64,000 nt of DNA from Procambarus clarkii. Lineage: Eukaryota; Arthropoda; Malacostraca; Decapoda; Cambaridae. Position 1 is the first letter of the stretch. Each line of letters begins with the position of its first letter. The stretch spans positions 33,535,115-33,599,114 of the forward strand of contig NC_091188.1 in NCBI RefSeq assembly GCF_040958095.1, written 5' to 3'. Positions 21,339 through 30,955 of the stretch are shown one piece after another. The translations under genes were made by a program, and so were the position numbers. Under the pieces are notes generated by a model. That model was not told where the DNA came from and made no database searches. It worked only from the letters and a program-made list of their open reading frames with translations.

Positions 21339-23464
21339 TCCACCTTCGGTAAGAGGCAGTACAAGTCAGCAGATCAGTTCGAGGCCAGTGGAGAGGAAAT
21401 GTTACCCCTCGTAGAGGAAAAGAGACGAGCTCTCTCTCATAATACAAGAACCTGCCCTCAGAAAGGAACCTACAGGCTCTCCATTCTGCCCGCAGTAGAG
21501 TTCAACAAACTGCGAGGCATTGTGCTAACGATTACTGGCTTCGACTCTGTTCCAGCATCCAGACTGCGGCCACTGTCGGCAACATAAGAGGCATGTACGA
21601 AGGAATCAAACAGGCAACAGGCCCTACACAAAACTGGATGGTTCCTCTAAAGTCAGCCACTGGAGAGATAATTAAAGACCGCGATCAACAGATGAATCGC
21701 TGGGTGGAACATTACTCTGAACTCTACTCCAGAGAGAACTTCGTCAGTGTATAGTTCATGGAAGAACTTGATCTTAAACCAACTGTGGAAGAAGTTGAGA
21801 AAGCAGTGGATTCACTTTCCTCAGGGAAGGCCCCAGGAGACGACGAGATTCCGCCTGAAGTTTTCAAGTGCGCTCGTGGAACACTTAAAACTGAGCTTCA
21901 TGAACTTCTGTGCCAGTGCTGGAGGGAGGGCTCGGTGCCACAAGACATGAGAGATGTAAACATCATCACTCTCTACAAAAATAAAGGTGACAGAAGCGAT
22001 GTCAACAACTATCGTGGCATATCCCTCCTCAGCGTGATTGGCAAACTTTTCGCTAGGGTCGTTTTAGTCAGGCTTCAGATTCTTGCCGAAAGAGTGTACC
22101 CCGAGTCACAGTGTGGTTTCCGAGCAGAGAGGTCGACCACTGACATGGTGTTCTCCCTGAGACAGCTTCAAGAAAAGTGCAGGGAGCAGAGAAAAGCCTT
22201 GTACATCGCCTTCATTGACCTTACAAAGGCCTTCGACCTCGTGAGTAGGGACGGACTCTTCAAGATCTTGGCCAAAATTGGCTGCCCACCCACCCTGCTC
22301 AGCATGATACAATCGTTCTACAATCACATGAAGGGTCAGCCAAGGGTCTCCCCAAATAGATACATCTTTATTCTGACAGACCTTACCCTTGAATAGCACT
22401 AGTTCCCCCATAGCAAGACCATTTTTATATAACATCCACCTTCGGTAAGAGGCAGTACAAGTCAGCAGATCAGTTCGAGGCCAGTGGAGAGGAAATGTTA
22501 CCCCTCGTAGAGGAAAAGAGACGAGCTCTCTCTCATAATACAAGAACCTGCCCTCAGAAAGGAACCTACAGGCTCTCCATTCTGCCCGCAGTAGAGTTCA
22601 ACAAACTGCGAGGCATTGTGCTAACGATTACTGGCTTCGACTCTGTTCCAGCATCCAGACTGCGGCCACTGTCGGCAACATAAGAGGCATGTACGAAGGA
22701 ATCAAACAGGCAACAGGCCCTACACAAAACTGGATGGTTCCTCTAAAGTCAGCCACTGGAGAGATAATTAAAGACCGCGATCAACAGATGAATCGCTGGG
22801 TGGAACATTACTCTGAACTCTACTCCAGAGAGAACTTCGTCAGTGTATAGGCTTTGGATGCAATCGAATGCCTGCCCATCATGGAAGAACTTGATCTTAA
22901 ACCAACTGTGAAAGAAGTTGAGAAAGCAGTGGATTCACTTTCCTCAGGGAAGGCCCCAGGAGACGACGAGATTCCGCCTGAAGTTTTCAAGTGCGCTCGT
23001 GGAACACTTAAAACTGAGCTTCATGAACTTCTGTGCCAGTGCTGGAGGGAGGGCTCGGTGCCACAAGACATGAGAGATGTAAACATCATCACTCTCTACA
23101 AAAATAAAGGTGACAGAAGCGATGTCAACAACTATCGTGGCATATCCCTCCTCAGCGTGATTGGCAAACTTTTCGCTAGGGTCGTTTTAGTCAGGCTTCA
23201 GATTCTTGCCGAAAGAGTGTACCCCGAGTCACAGTGTGGTTTCCGAGCAGAGAGGTCGACCACTGACATGGTGTTCTCCCTGAGACAGCTTCAAGAAAAG
23301 TGCAGGGAGCAGAGAAAAGCCTTGTACATCGCCTTCATTGACCTTACAAAGGCCTTCGACCTCGTGAGTAGGGACGGACTCTTCAAGATCTTGGCCAAAA
23401 TTGGCTGCCCACCCACCCTGCTCAGCATGATACAATCGTTCTACAATCACATGAAGGGTCAGCC
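21251..23464 (+). repeat. 1.1-kb direct tandem duplication across the LTR/LINE-C junction
   Basis: Bases 21251-22341 (end of the 3' LTR plus LINE-C linker and RT) are repeated at 22347-23464. The copies look almost identical. I see one substitution (gtggaagaag against gtgaaagaag) and a roughly 27-bp stretch at 22852 that is absent from copy 1. The junction reads gggtcagccaagggtctcccc. The unit contains the LTR-LINE junction, so it arose after the Gypsy insertion. Confidence 0.93.
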
Positions 23465-23715
23465 GTGTACTACGGCTCAACTTCTGAACCATTCAACATT
23501 AACAGTGGTGTTAAACAGGGGTATCTTCTTGCTCCAACCCTGTTCGGCATCTTCTTCACGATCCTCGTCAAGCATGCCTTTGGAACAACCACGGAAGGCA
23601 TCTATCTCTGTACAAAATCTGATGGAAAGCTCTATAATCTATCCCAGATTCCGAGCAAAGACAAAAGTACAGATGCGAATCCTCAGGGAGTTCCTCTTCG
23701 CCGACGATACCTGGT
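21344..23715 (+). pseudogene. LINE-C linker and reverse transcriptase, partly duplicated
   Basis: After the Gypsy element the LINE-C linker resumes at 21344. RT then reads SSGKAPGDDEIPPEVFK, NNYRGISLLSVIGKLFARV, QCGFRAERSTTDMVFSLRQL and YIAFIDLTKAFDLVSRDGLF. This part is present twice (21760-22340 and 22890-23464). Only the second copy continues, with FNINSGVKQGYLLAPTLFGI near 23492 and REFLFADD near 23690-23712. LINE-D enters directly after the catalytic ADD. A frame change near 23464 separates the blocks. The enzyme would copy the element RNA at a nicked chromosomal site. Confidence 0.9.
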
Positions 23716-23717
23716 TG

Positions 23718-25046
23718 ATACCTGGTTGATGGGGTTCTGGGAGTTCTTCTACTCCCCAAGCCCGGCCCGAGGCCAGGCTTGACTTGTGAGAGTTTGGTCC
23801 ACTAGGCTGTTGCTTGGAGCGGCCCGCAGGCCCACATACCCACCACAGCCCGGTTGGTCCGGCACTCCTTGGAGGAATAAATCTAGTTTCCTCTTGAAAA
23901 TGTCTACGGTTGTTCCAGCAATATTTCTTATGCTTGCTGGGAGGACGTTGAACAACCGCGGACCTCTGATGTTTATACAGTGTTTTCTGATTGTGCCTAT
24001 GGCACCTCTGCTCTTCACTGGTTCTATTCTACATTTTCTTTCATATCGTTCACTCCAGTACGTTGTTATTTTACTGTGTAGATTTGGTACTTGACCCTCC
24101 AGTATCTTCCAGGTGTATATTATTTGATATCTCTCTTGTCTTCTTTCTAGTGAGTACATTTGGAGGGCTTTGAGACGATCCCAATAATTTAGGTGCTTTA
24201 TTGCGCCTATGCGTGCCGTATATGTTCTCTGTAGTCCCTCTATTTCAGCAATCTCTCCTGCTCTGAAGGGGAAAGTGAGTACTGAGCAGTACTCAAGACG
24301 CGACAACACAAGTGACTTGAAGAGTACAACCATTGTGATGGGATCCCTGGATTTGAAAGTTCTCGTAATCCATCCTATCATTTTTCTGGCTGTCGCAATA
24401 TTTGCTTGGTTATGCTCCTTAAACGTTAGGTCATCAGACATTATTATTCCCAAATCCTTTACATGCTGTTTTCCTACTATGGGTACATTTGATTGTGTTT
24501 TGTACTCTGTATTATGTTTAAGGTCCTCATTTTTACCGTACCTGAGTACCTGGAATTTATCACTGTTAAACATCATGCTATTTTCTGATGCCCAGTCGAA
24601 AACTTTATTAATATCAGCTTGAAGTTTTTCAATGTCTTCAGCCGAGGTAATTTTCATACTGATTTTTGTGTCATCTGCAAAGGATGATACGAAGCTGTGA
24701 CTTGTATTTTTGTCTATATCTGATATGAGAATAAGGAAAAGCAGCGGTGCAAGGACTGTACCCTGAGGTACACAGCTTTTAACTGCACTTGGACTAGATT
24801 TTATATGGTTGACCATTACTCGCTGAGTCCTATTTGACAGAAAACTGATTATCCAGCGTCCTACTTTACCGGTTATTCCCATTGACTTCATTTTGTGTGC
24901 TATCACGCCATGGTCACATTTATCGAAAGCCTTTGCGAAGTCCGTGTATATCACATCAGCATTCTGTTTTTCTTCTAATGCCTCAGTGACTTTGTCGTAG
25001 TGCTCAAGTAGCTGTGAGAGGCACGATCTTCCCGCTCGAAATCCGA
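23718..25046 (-). mobile_element. LINE-D: 5'-truncated CR1/L2-like LINE with a long open RT frame, inserted in LINE-C
   Basis: The minus-strand frame ending at 23749 holds RT from about residue 45 onward: VGFRAGRSCLSQLLEHYDKV, VIYTDFAKAFDKCDHGVIA, CVPQGTVLAPLLFLILISDI and SSFADDTKISMK (intact FADD), then a thumb with KSLVLSRLEYCSVL and LKALQMYSLERRQERYQIIY. The end reads VPDQPGCGGYVGLRAA. The first 44 codons of the open frame are antisense LINE-C and not part of the protein. The 3' terminus carries the short repeat tacctggttgat in two copies, a typical LINE microsatellite tail. It is the most intact LINE frame here (about 430 codons without a break), so probably young. It lacks an endonuclease. 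Confidence 0.9.
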
Positions 25047-25048
25047 CG

Positions 25049-25982
25049 CGGGAAGACGCAGCGAACACCACACACACAGCAGAAGGCCTGCAGCAGCTAC
25101 TCAACTGCTTTGCTGCAGCCTGTTCCGTATTTGGCCTGACAATCAGCCTGAAGAAGACAAAGGTGATTGGACAAGATGTCAATGAGCTACCCTGTATAAA
25201 TATAGCAGACTATGTGCTGGAGGCAGTTCACGAGTTTGTGTACCAGGGCTCAACAATCTCAGACACCCTTTCCCTGGACACTGAGCTCAACAGGCATGTC
25301 GGGAAGACCGCAACAACAATGGCCAGGCTCACAAAGCGCATTTGGGAAAATGCCAAACTGACAGTGCACACCAAGGCACAAGTCTACATGGCATGTGTGG
25401 TGAGTACACTTCTCTACGGCTCGGAATCCTGGACCCTGCGCTCTCGCCAGGAGAGACGGCTCAATACCTTTCACATGCAGAACCTGAGACGCATCCTTGA
25501 CATCACATGGAAAGACCACGTCACCAACAACACAGTACTCAAGAAAACAGGAGTCCCTTCAATGTTCACTATCCTGAAACAGAGACGCATGCGATGGCTG
25601 GGACATGTCACACGCATGGTCGATGGCCGCATACCGAAGGACCTATTATATGGAGAACTGGCATCAGGAATTAGACCCACTCCACTGTTTCAAAGATGCC
25701 TGCAAACGCGACCTCAAGCAGATGAACATCGACATCAACACTTGGGAGGCAGCAGCTGCGGACAGATCTGCCTGGAGATGTAAAGTGCAGAAGGGACTCC
25801 AGCAATTCGAGGATGAACTGAAGAGGCAGGCGGAGGATAATAGACTTCAGAGGAGGTCTCGACCACTGTCAGACGCACCCGCTTCGGCGTTTATCTGCGT
25901 TCGCTGCAGTCGGGACTGTCATTCTCAGGTTGACCTTCACAACCACAGCAGGCGCTGCATCCAACTACACTACAACAACTAG
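25049..25982 (+). pseudogene. LINE-C RT thumb and C-terminal Cys/His finger
   Basis: LINE-C resumes with AEGLQQLLNCFAAACSVFGL and TISLKKTKVIGQ, then FVYQGSTISDTLSLDTEL, KAQVYMACVVSTLLYGSESW and RRMRWLGHVTRMVDGRIPKD. After a frame change near 25675 it continues CFKDACKRDLKQMNIDINTW and ends in FICVRCSRDCHSQVDLHNHS followed by RRC and a stop at 25982. The last block is the CX2C...H...H...C finger typical of this LINE group. About 45 bp of 3' sequence remain before the target-site copy. Confidence 0.92.
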
Positions 25983-26030
25983 ACACCCAGGGCATAACTC
26001 CATAACCCTAAGGGATTGACAGATGCCTAC

Positions 26031-26341
26031 TACTCCATCTTACCCCGGAGCAGTAGAGCTGCCACTTTCTATAGCATCAGGTAGCTCAGCGTAAGTTATC
26101 TTGGTGCATGTTACTGATCCAGTATTTAATGCACATAAAGTTACTCCATTTCTAATATTTTCCCATGACTCGACGGTGACTCGTGTCTTCAGATAAGGAC
26201 TCCATATTAGCAGCACTAGCCCATTTATCTACTAATTTATTAGAAACATTTCCTGGATCTGGGTGAGCTGTAAATTTGGTCTCACAACCCCTGATTTTGT
26301 TTACTGCTCTTCATATGAATTTGAGGTTCTTAGTAAGAAAC
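26031..26341 (-). pseudogene. LINE-A linker before RT (upstream part)
   Basis: Minus-strand translation reads KNLKFIWRAVNKIRGCETKF near 26330-26270, then VSNKLVDKWASAANMESLSE, and a frame change leads to SGSSTAP near 26055. That is the block before RT motif 1 (TAPGxDGI). The continuation is on the far side of LINE-C at 12416. LINE-A stops at the minisatellite near 26341. Confidence 0.75.
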
Positions 26342-26497
26342 CCTTCCTCCCACCATTTCTGCCTCCTTCCATCCCTGCCTCCCACCATCTCTGCCACCCA
26401 CCAACTCTGCCACCCACCAACTCTACCGCCCCACCAACTCTGCCTCCCACCAACCCTGCCTCCCACCAACTCTGCCTCCCACCAACTCTGCCTTGAG
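26342..26497 (-). repeat. Inverted outpost of the 16-bp minisatellite (about 10 units)
   Basis: The plus strand reads cctcccaccaactctgcc repeats, the reverse complement of the array at 1-8940. Variants such as gtgggtggcagagttggt also occur in the main array near 7060-7090. On the minus strand it runs from the BEL/Pao fragment into LINE-A. Confidence 0.93.
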
Positions 26498-26995
26498 GAA
26501 CGCTAGATGGTTACAAATTCCTCCATACATCAGATTAGATAGACTTAATGGGTCCCGTTGTGAAAGATCGTCAGAGAAGTTGGTCAGTGGTCTGTTATTG
26601 ACCCTTGATTCAATTTTGGTGACGATGGTGTGAAGCTCTTGTAGATCAATCTTCTGGTGGTGGAGGGTTTTCCTTAAACACCACTTGACTGTTCCCACCA
26701 TCCGGACATAGAAGCCTTCATGCCACGGTCTAGGGGGATGGGGTTATGAACCTCCAGTGGCACTGCTGTTGATTTAGGGCAGTTCATACCACTGGGTGAT
26801 TCCAGACTTCCCTCAGACATGCTTCCCCTGCCATAAATTCGGACCCAATGACTGAGATAATAAAGTTTGGACAGGATCGATGGGCCACAAACCTAAGGAA
26901 AGCAGGTATGAATGACTCGGCCCTCATGTCTGGGGTCCCTACAGAGTATTCGGGATGTAATTTTGGAGACAAATGTAGCCTCTGCGATTAGATTA
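26498..26995 (-). mobile_element. BEL/Pao integrase fragment joined to the minisatellite
   Basis: Minus-strand translation gives TPDMRAESFIPAFLRFVAHR and SCPNFIISVIGSEFMAGEAC, then LREVWNHP, QQQCHWRFI, MVGTVKWCLRKTLHHQKIDL and ARVNNRPL-like RVNNRPLTNFSDDLSQRD. It matches the BEL/Pao integrase at 62385-63137 block by block. The second catalytic Asp (SDNGSNF in the other copy) reads SVIGSEF, so it is inactive. The frame passes straight into minisatellite codons (KAELVGGRVGGRQGWW). Confidence 0.88.
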
Positions 26996-27109
26996 ATGAG
27001 GGGGTGGAGCTAATGAATTAATGTCTGTTATGAAATGTAATGAACAATGAATGTTAATGAATAATAAGAGAATATGAGTACCTTATGTTCTAATCTTATA
27101 GAGCATGAT

Positions 27110-27350
27110 GGTATTCCAGAATGTATTGCTTTGCCGAAGAGAGAATTCCCACCACCATGGGGGGATTGTAACGTAGACGTAGTAATTATTCCAGTGCAAA
27201 AGAAAAAGTATGAATGAGATAGGAAAGCTGAGAGCAACATATGATTGTATAATTAGAGAATTGACTACAGAAAGCACACTACATATATATTGTGATGGGT
27301 CAGTAGCTATAGTGATCATTAGCAAAAACTGTCACTGCTCTACCTGTTGT
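27110..27350 (+). pseudogene. Scrap of LINE-A/LINE-E-type RNase H
   Basis: Plus-strand pieces read VVIIPVQKKKY and, in another frame, TTESTLHIYCDGSVA. The second resembles the RNase H start LHIYCDGSVEED of LINE-A. Too little remains to define an element. The bases between 26996 and 27110 are AT-rich, with nothing recognisable. Confidence 0.45.
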
Positions 27351-27379
27351 AAAGGTTAAAATAACAAGTTTTTCACAGA

Positions 27380-27548
27380 TTAAGGAGCAAATCAAAAATA
27401 AAATACTCCCATCTATCACAATGCCAGGTTCGAAAGAGGAGTACACAGTGTCTTGTTTCTATTACATCAGTGAGTCTTCCTTCCGCTGATTTAGCTCTGT
27501 GGTGACTTGTGATAGATGGGAGTATTTTATTTTTTATTTGCTCCTTAA
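27380..27548 (+). mobile_element. 169-bp inverted-repeat element (MITE-like) bounded by TTAA
   Basis: The left arm (27380-27421) and right arm (27507-27548) are 42-nt inverted repeats with a single mismatch. They start TTAAGGAGCAAAT and run to ATCTATCACAA. The unique centre is about 85 bp and non-coding. TTAA at both outer edges could be the target duplication of a piggyBac-type transposase, but the TTAA also belongs to the inverted repeat, so family assignment is open. Confidence 0.85.
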
Positions 27549-27649
27549 ACTGTTACAAGTTACTAGAGATTGACAGATCCGTAGCTGGCCTGTGGAACAT
27601 TTAGAACAAATCGGTTTTGTTTCGAGGCGCCAGGACACTTTTAGTAAAG

Positions 27650-28845
27650 AAAAAATCCTGCTTGATAAACTTGCTGGAATTTGATAACAAGATGACGGGA
27701 ATCAAGCAAGACAGAAGGATGGGCAGAATGCATATTCCTCGACTGCCAGAAAACATTTGATACGATCCTGCATGAAAGACTCCTACTCAAATTAGAGGAG
27801 CAGGCTGGTGTAACAGGAAAAGTCCTAACGTGGGTCAGATAATATATCTCAAGAAGGAATCAAAAGGGCAGACATATCAGAGTGGAGAGAGGTTACAATT
27901 GGAGTACCACAAGGGTCGCTTCTAGGACCCAACTTTTTAAAATTTATGTCAATCATCGGACAGAGGAAATGTTCTCTTGTATCAATATTTACCAATAATG
28001 GAAAGCTAATGAGAAGTCAGGACAGTGAGAGATTGTGAGCATTCAGTTAAATTTGGACATACTTCAAAAATGTTCTCAAAAATGGCTGTTAGTTTAACCC
28101 AGCCAAATGCAAAGTTATGAGGAAGGGAACAGGGGCACTAAGACCAGTACAGCAATATAGAATAAATGGAAAACAGATTATATTATCGGAAAAGAAGAAA
28201 GGCCTGGGAGTGGACATAACGCCATTTGTGATGCCAGAAGCCCACATTAGCAGAATAACAGCTGCATAAACCATTTTGGCCAACATTTGTGTATCCTTCA
28301 GAAATTTGGGCAAGGGAGCTTTCCGGTCCCTATATACAGGAAAGGTGAGACCCACACTTGAATATGAATCCTCAGCATGGAACCCTTACCTACAAAAGGA
28401 CAAGAAGAAACTAGGAAACGTCCAAAGATATGCAACGAGACTCGTTCCTGAGCTGAAGGGTTTATGCTCTAAGGAAAGACAGAGAACCACACTGTAGGAA
28501 AGGGGAGAGAAGGGGGATATGATAATATATAAAATTCTAAGGGAAATTGAAGAGGCAGACAAAATAATATTGTTCAAAGCAAAGAACAGCAGAACGAGGG
28601 GTCATAGAAAGAAATTAAAGACCCAAATGAGTCACATGGACGTCAGAAGGAACTTTTTCAGTGTCAGAGCTGTCAATAAATGGAACTGGCTAAACGTTGA
28701 AGTCGTTGAAGTTAATTATATTAAAAAATTTATATGTAAATATGAATAAAGCTGGATAAAACAGACATTGTACTAATCTAAGAATGTTTAGAAGGTGGGA
28801 CTAAAAGCCTAGCATGACCATGAAGGCACATCTTGGTGAGTACAT
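27650..28845 (+). mobile_element. LINE-B-type element, strongly decayed
   Basis: Shifted frames give LDCQKTFDTILHERLLLKLE (RT block like FLDFAKAFDTV.H), GVPQGS-like WSTTRVAS, and later ANICVSFRNLGKGAFRSLYT, VRPTLEYESSAWNPYLQKDK and VQRYATRLVPELKGL. These are the thumb blocks seen in LINE-B. The 3' end near 28780-28845 (aaggtgggactaaaag...tcttggtgagtac) resembles the LINE-B 3' end. Stops occur every few dozen codons. The bases 27549-27650 show no clear feature. Confidence 0.7.
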
Positions 28846-28874
28846 CTATGCGAGTCCGCACAAACACATACACG

Positions 28875-29180
28875 CATGCACAGGTCCTTGCAACAGTGTA
28901 TAGCACTCTGAGGTCGTTGTCCTAAGGGCCCGGGTTTGATTCCCGGTCGAAACAGAGGAAATGGGCCGATTTTCTTTCACCTGATGTATCTTTTCATCTA
29001 GCAGTAAATAGGTACCTGGGAGTTATGCAACTGCTGCTGCGGGTGATGTGAGAGGAAGAGAAAAAAAATCACATGTAGTTGATATGAAAGAGGGAAAATA
29101 GGGCTGGAGTCGGTAAATTACACAACCAGCTATTAGAAAGGCGGGGTCCAAGAGCTAAGAGATCGACCCTACATGTTTAT
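28875..29180 (+). mobile_element. tRNA-derived SINE sharing its tail with LINE-B
   Basis: The head carries a B-box-like gggtttgattcccgg near 28930. The body has agcagtaaataggtacctgg, also found in the SINE at 32517. The tail (aggcggggtccaagagctaagag) resembles the 3' ends of LINE-B copies. A shared 3' tail is the known way SINEs borrow LINE reverse transcriptase. An A box is not clear. Confidence 0.7.
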
Positions 29181-30743
29181 TGTTATAGATTTAGGTACCC
29201 GGAAGGAATGTCCATGTAGCACGGTCTATAGTGAGCCCGGCCCTACAGGCACACAGTAAATACACACACAGGACGCTGAGCACCGTAACCGGTTGCTGTA
29301 CCTGGCCCCTGGCCTAGACCCCAACATAACAGTTACAGAAGGCGTTATGGAGCTTCAAGCTACTAGGTGGGTGTGGTAGTGGGTTTAATTGTCCAGTAGT
29401 GAAGTATGTGCTTTTAATACATACTCACACTTGCTCATACTTCACATTAATAGAAATAAACTCTATATTACTATTGTTGAAGTGACTTTACTGTGAATTA
29501 TTTATATGTGAGGCGGCCTCATGTCAGGTGAGGTGAATGACGTCACAGGTAGTTGACCCATCAGGCCAAGCTAGTCAAGAGGCGCGGCGGGCAGTGTGGC
29601 GCGGGCCGGCGTGGGAGAGGTGCTGCTCAGCGCCCGCCTCATTGGTTTTACTAAATTAGTCACCTGGACAGTCTGTGCATGAGGTTACCTGCGCCAGGCT
29701 TACAGGCAAGTACTCTAGATGATTAGTTATTTTATCACATTGTATTCTCTTGGTAGAATTGTCTTTATTTGCTGATTATCTAAATAGGCAGAGTTAAAAG
29801 AGTTAAAGCTTTATTAAAAAAAATCAATTTGTTTTGGTTTATTCATTTGTAAAGATAGAGTAAAATACATTTGTCTATTGGTCGAGACGTGTGATTAACT
29901 GTTCCACATCAGAGGCTTGAGTGTCAACTTTCTAGTGAAATTGACCCGTTCGACCAAATGCTGGTGTAAAAAGTTTATACAATTATTATTATAGTTAAAT
30001 TCTGGCAGCTTATAAGGTGTTTCTTTGTTAACGATCAGATTTTCAATCTTTGAAATACGGAACAAAGACTTTTAGTCTAGCAAGCGTCACATATCCCCCC
30101 CCCATACTCCAGGCCCATCCTGTGTGAATGAAACTAGCCATACTGAGTCAGTGCTCGTTCCACGCTGCAGCCAACCCCAGACACGCAATAAGTAACATTA
30201 ACGTCCTGTGTAACAAATTACTATATTTTGTTCCACTACAAATGTATATTAATGATCATTAAAATTGTGTGTAATTTTAAATATTTGTAACATTTAAATA
30301 ATTTATATCAACTATGATAGTTGTTGATGGAATTATAGCACGTGAGGTGCATTCCCACCTGTCTCCCTCGCCTCATAAATAATAATGTCATTATAATAGT
30401 TTACGTATCAAAAACAGTTTTAAAATAAATCTTGTGTTAAAATGTATGAACTGTTGTGGGTCAGTGCACGGACGAGCATAGGACTGAGGACAAGTTAAAT
30501 GTCACGTTCATGTTTGGCTGCCGGATTAACGAACCACCTGACCGTTGAGAAACGGGCTGTAGAAGACTCAAGTCTGAGGTTGGGATATGCCATTCTGGGT
30601 ATAAGCCTGTTTTTTTACATCAAAGTAAGTGGACCTGAGCGATTGTCTAGTTATTTTCTTCGTCTTTAAATGAGGATATGTTCAATTTAGTATTTTGAGG
30701 TATTGTGTAATTTCAGGTATGTACGAGGGTGCATCAGTACATC
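29181..30743 (+). other. AT-rich non-coding DNA without recognised genes
   Basis: Apart from the promoter-like block at 29538-29715, I see no coding similarity on either strand. A small hairpin is formed by gtgaagtatg and catacttcac near 29400-29445. Confidence 0.5.
29538..29715 (+). promoter_or_regulatory. Promoter-like GC-rich block with CRE and inverted CCAAT
   Basis: A perfect CRE palindrome TGACGTCA lies at 29538-29545. A GC- and CpG-rich stretch follows (29581-29640), then ATTGG (inverted CCAAT) at 29641-29645. The surroundings are AT-rich, so the block stands out. Downstream, ttacag then GCAAGT near 29700 could be a GC-type splice donor. All of this is motif reading. No gene is seen downstream in the window. 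Confidence 0.3.
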
Positions 30744-30955
30744 GGCACTGCACGTATGGTCAACCAGACCCAAGAAATTGGTCTCGTACAACGGCACTGC
30801 AGGTATGGTCAACCAGACCCAAGAAATTGGTCTCGTACAACGGCACTGCAGGTATGGTCAACCAGACCCAAGAAATTCGTCCTCGTACAACGGCACTGCA
30901 GGTATGGTCAACCAGACCCAAGAAATTGGTCTCGTACAACAGCACTGCAGGTATG
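30744..30955 (+). repeat. 49-bp tandem repeat, 4.3 copies
   Basis: Units begin at 30744, 30793, 30842, 30892 and 30941 (the last partial) and read ggcactgcaggtatggtc... to ...gtctcgtacaac. The third unit is 50 bp through one extra base. Copies are nearly identical, so the expansion is recent. Reading frames across it are a by-product. Confidence 0.95.

Larger units (their letters stand above)
12417..26030 (+). mobile_element. LINE-C: long non-LTR retrotransposon (endonuclease, RT, C2H2-like end) carrying two younger insertions
   Basis: Plus-strand pieces give leader (12417-13247), endonuclease (13248-14089), linker and RT (21344-23715), and RT thumb to C-terminus (25049-25982). It sits in LINE-A between 30-bp target-site copies at 12387-12416 and 26031-26060 (starting tactccatcttac and ending gcagtagagct). 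A Gypsy element and LINE-D interrupt it, and a tandem duplication repeats part of its RT. The protein resembles the common animal LINE group with a C-terminal CX2C...HX3-5H/C finger, often misannotated as craniofacial development protein 2. Without inserts and duplication it would be about 4 kb. The presence of leader and endonuclease suggests a near full-length insertion. Confidence 0.88.
8945..26341 (-). mobile_element. LINE-A: RNase H-bearing non-LTR retrotransposon, 5' truncated, split by LINE-B and LINE-C
   Basis: Four minus-strand pieces read in order as one LINE: a pre-RT linker (26341-26031), reverse transcriptase and RNase H (12416-10612), and a C-terminal cysteine/histidine region (9640-9130) followed by a 3' tail. 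LINE-C interrupts it between a perfect-order 30-bp duplication (12387-12416 and 26031-26060, one mismatch). LINE-B interrupts the RNase H region. The order RT then RNase H then a CX2C/HX4C-type end fits the Jockey/I group of LINEs in the broad sense. I do not assign a clade. No endonuclease domain is present, so the copy is 5' truncated. It abuts the minisatellite at both ends, but the array has opposite orientation on the two sides. Confidence 0.85.

Noticed and set aside
22106..22543. Minus-strand frame of 145 codons (and its partner at 23229-23492)
   Set aside because: Antisense shadow of the duplicated LINE-C RT and LTR end.
25047..25182. N-terminal 44 codons of the long minus frame as part of LINE-D
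   Set aside because: They are antisense to LINE-C coding sequence. LINE-D similarity starts at VGFRAGRSC.
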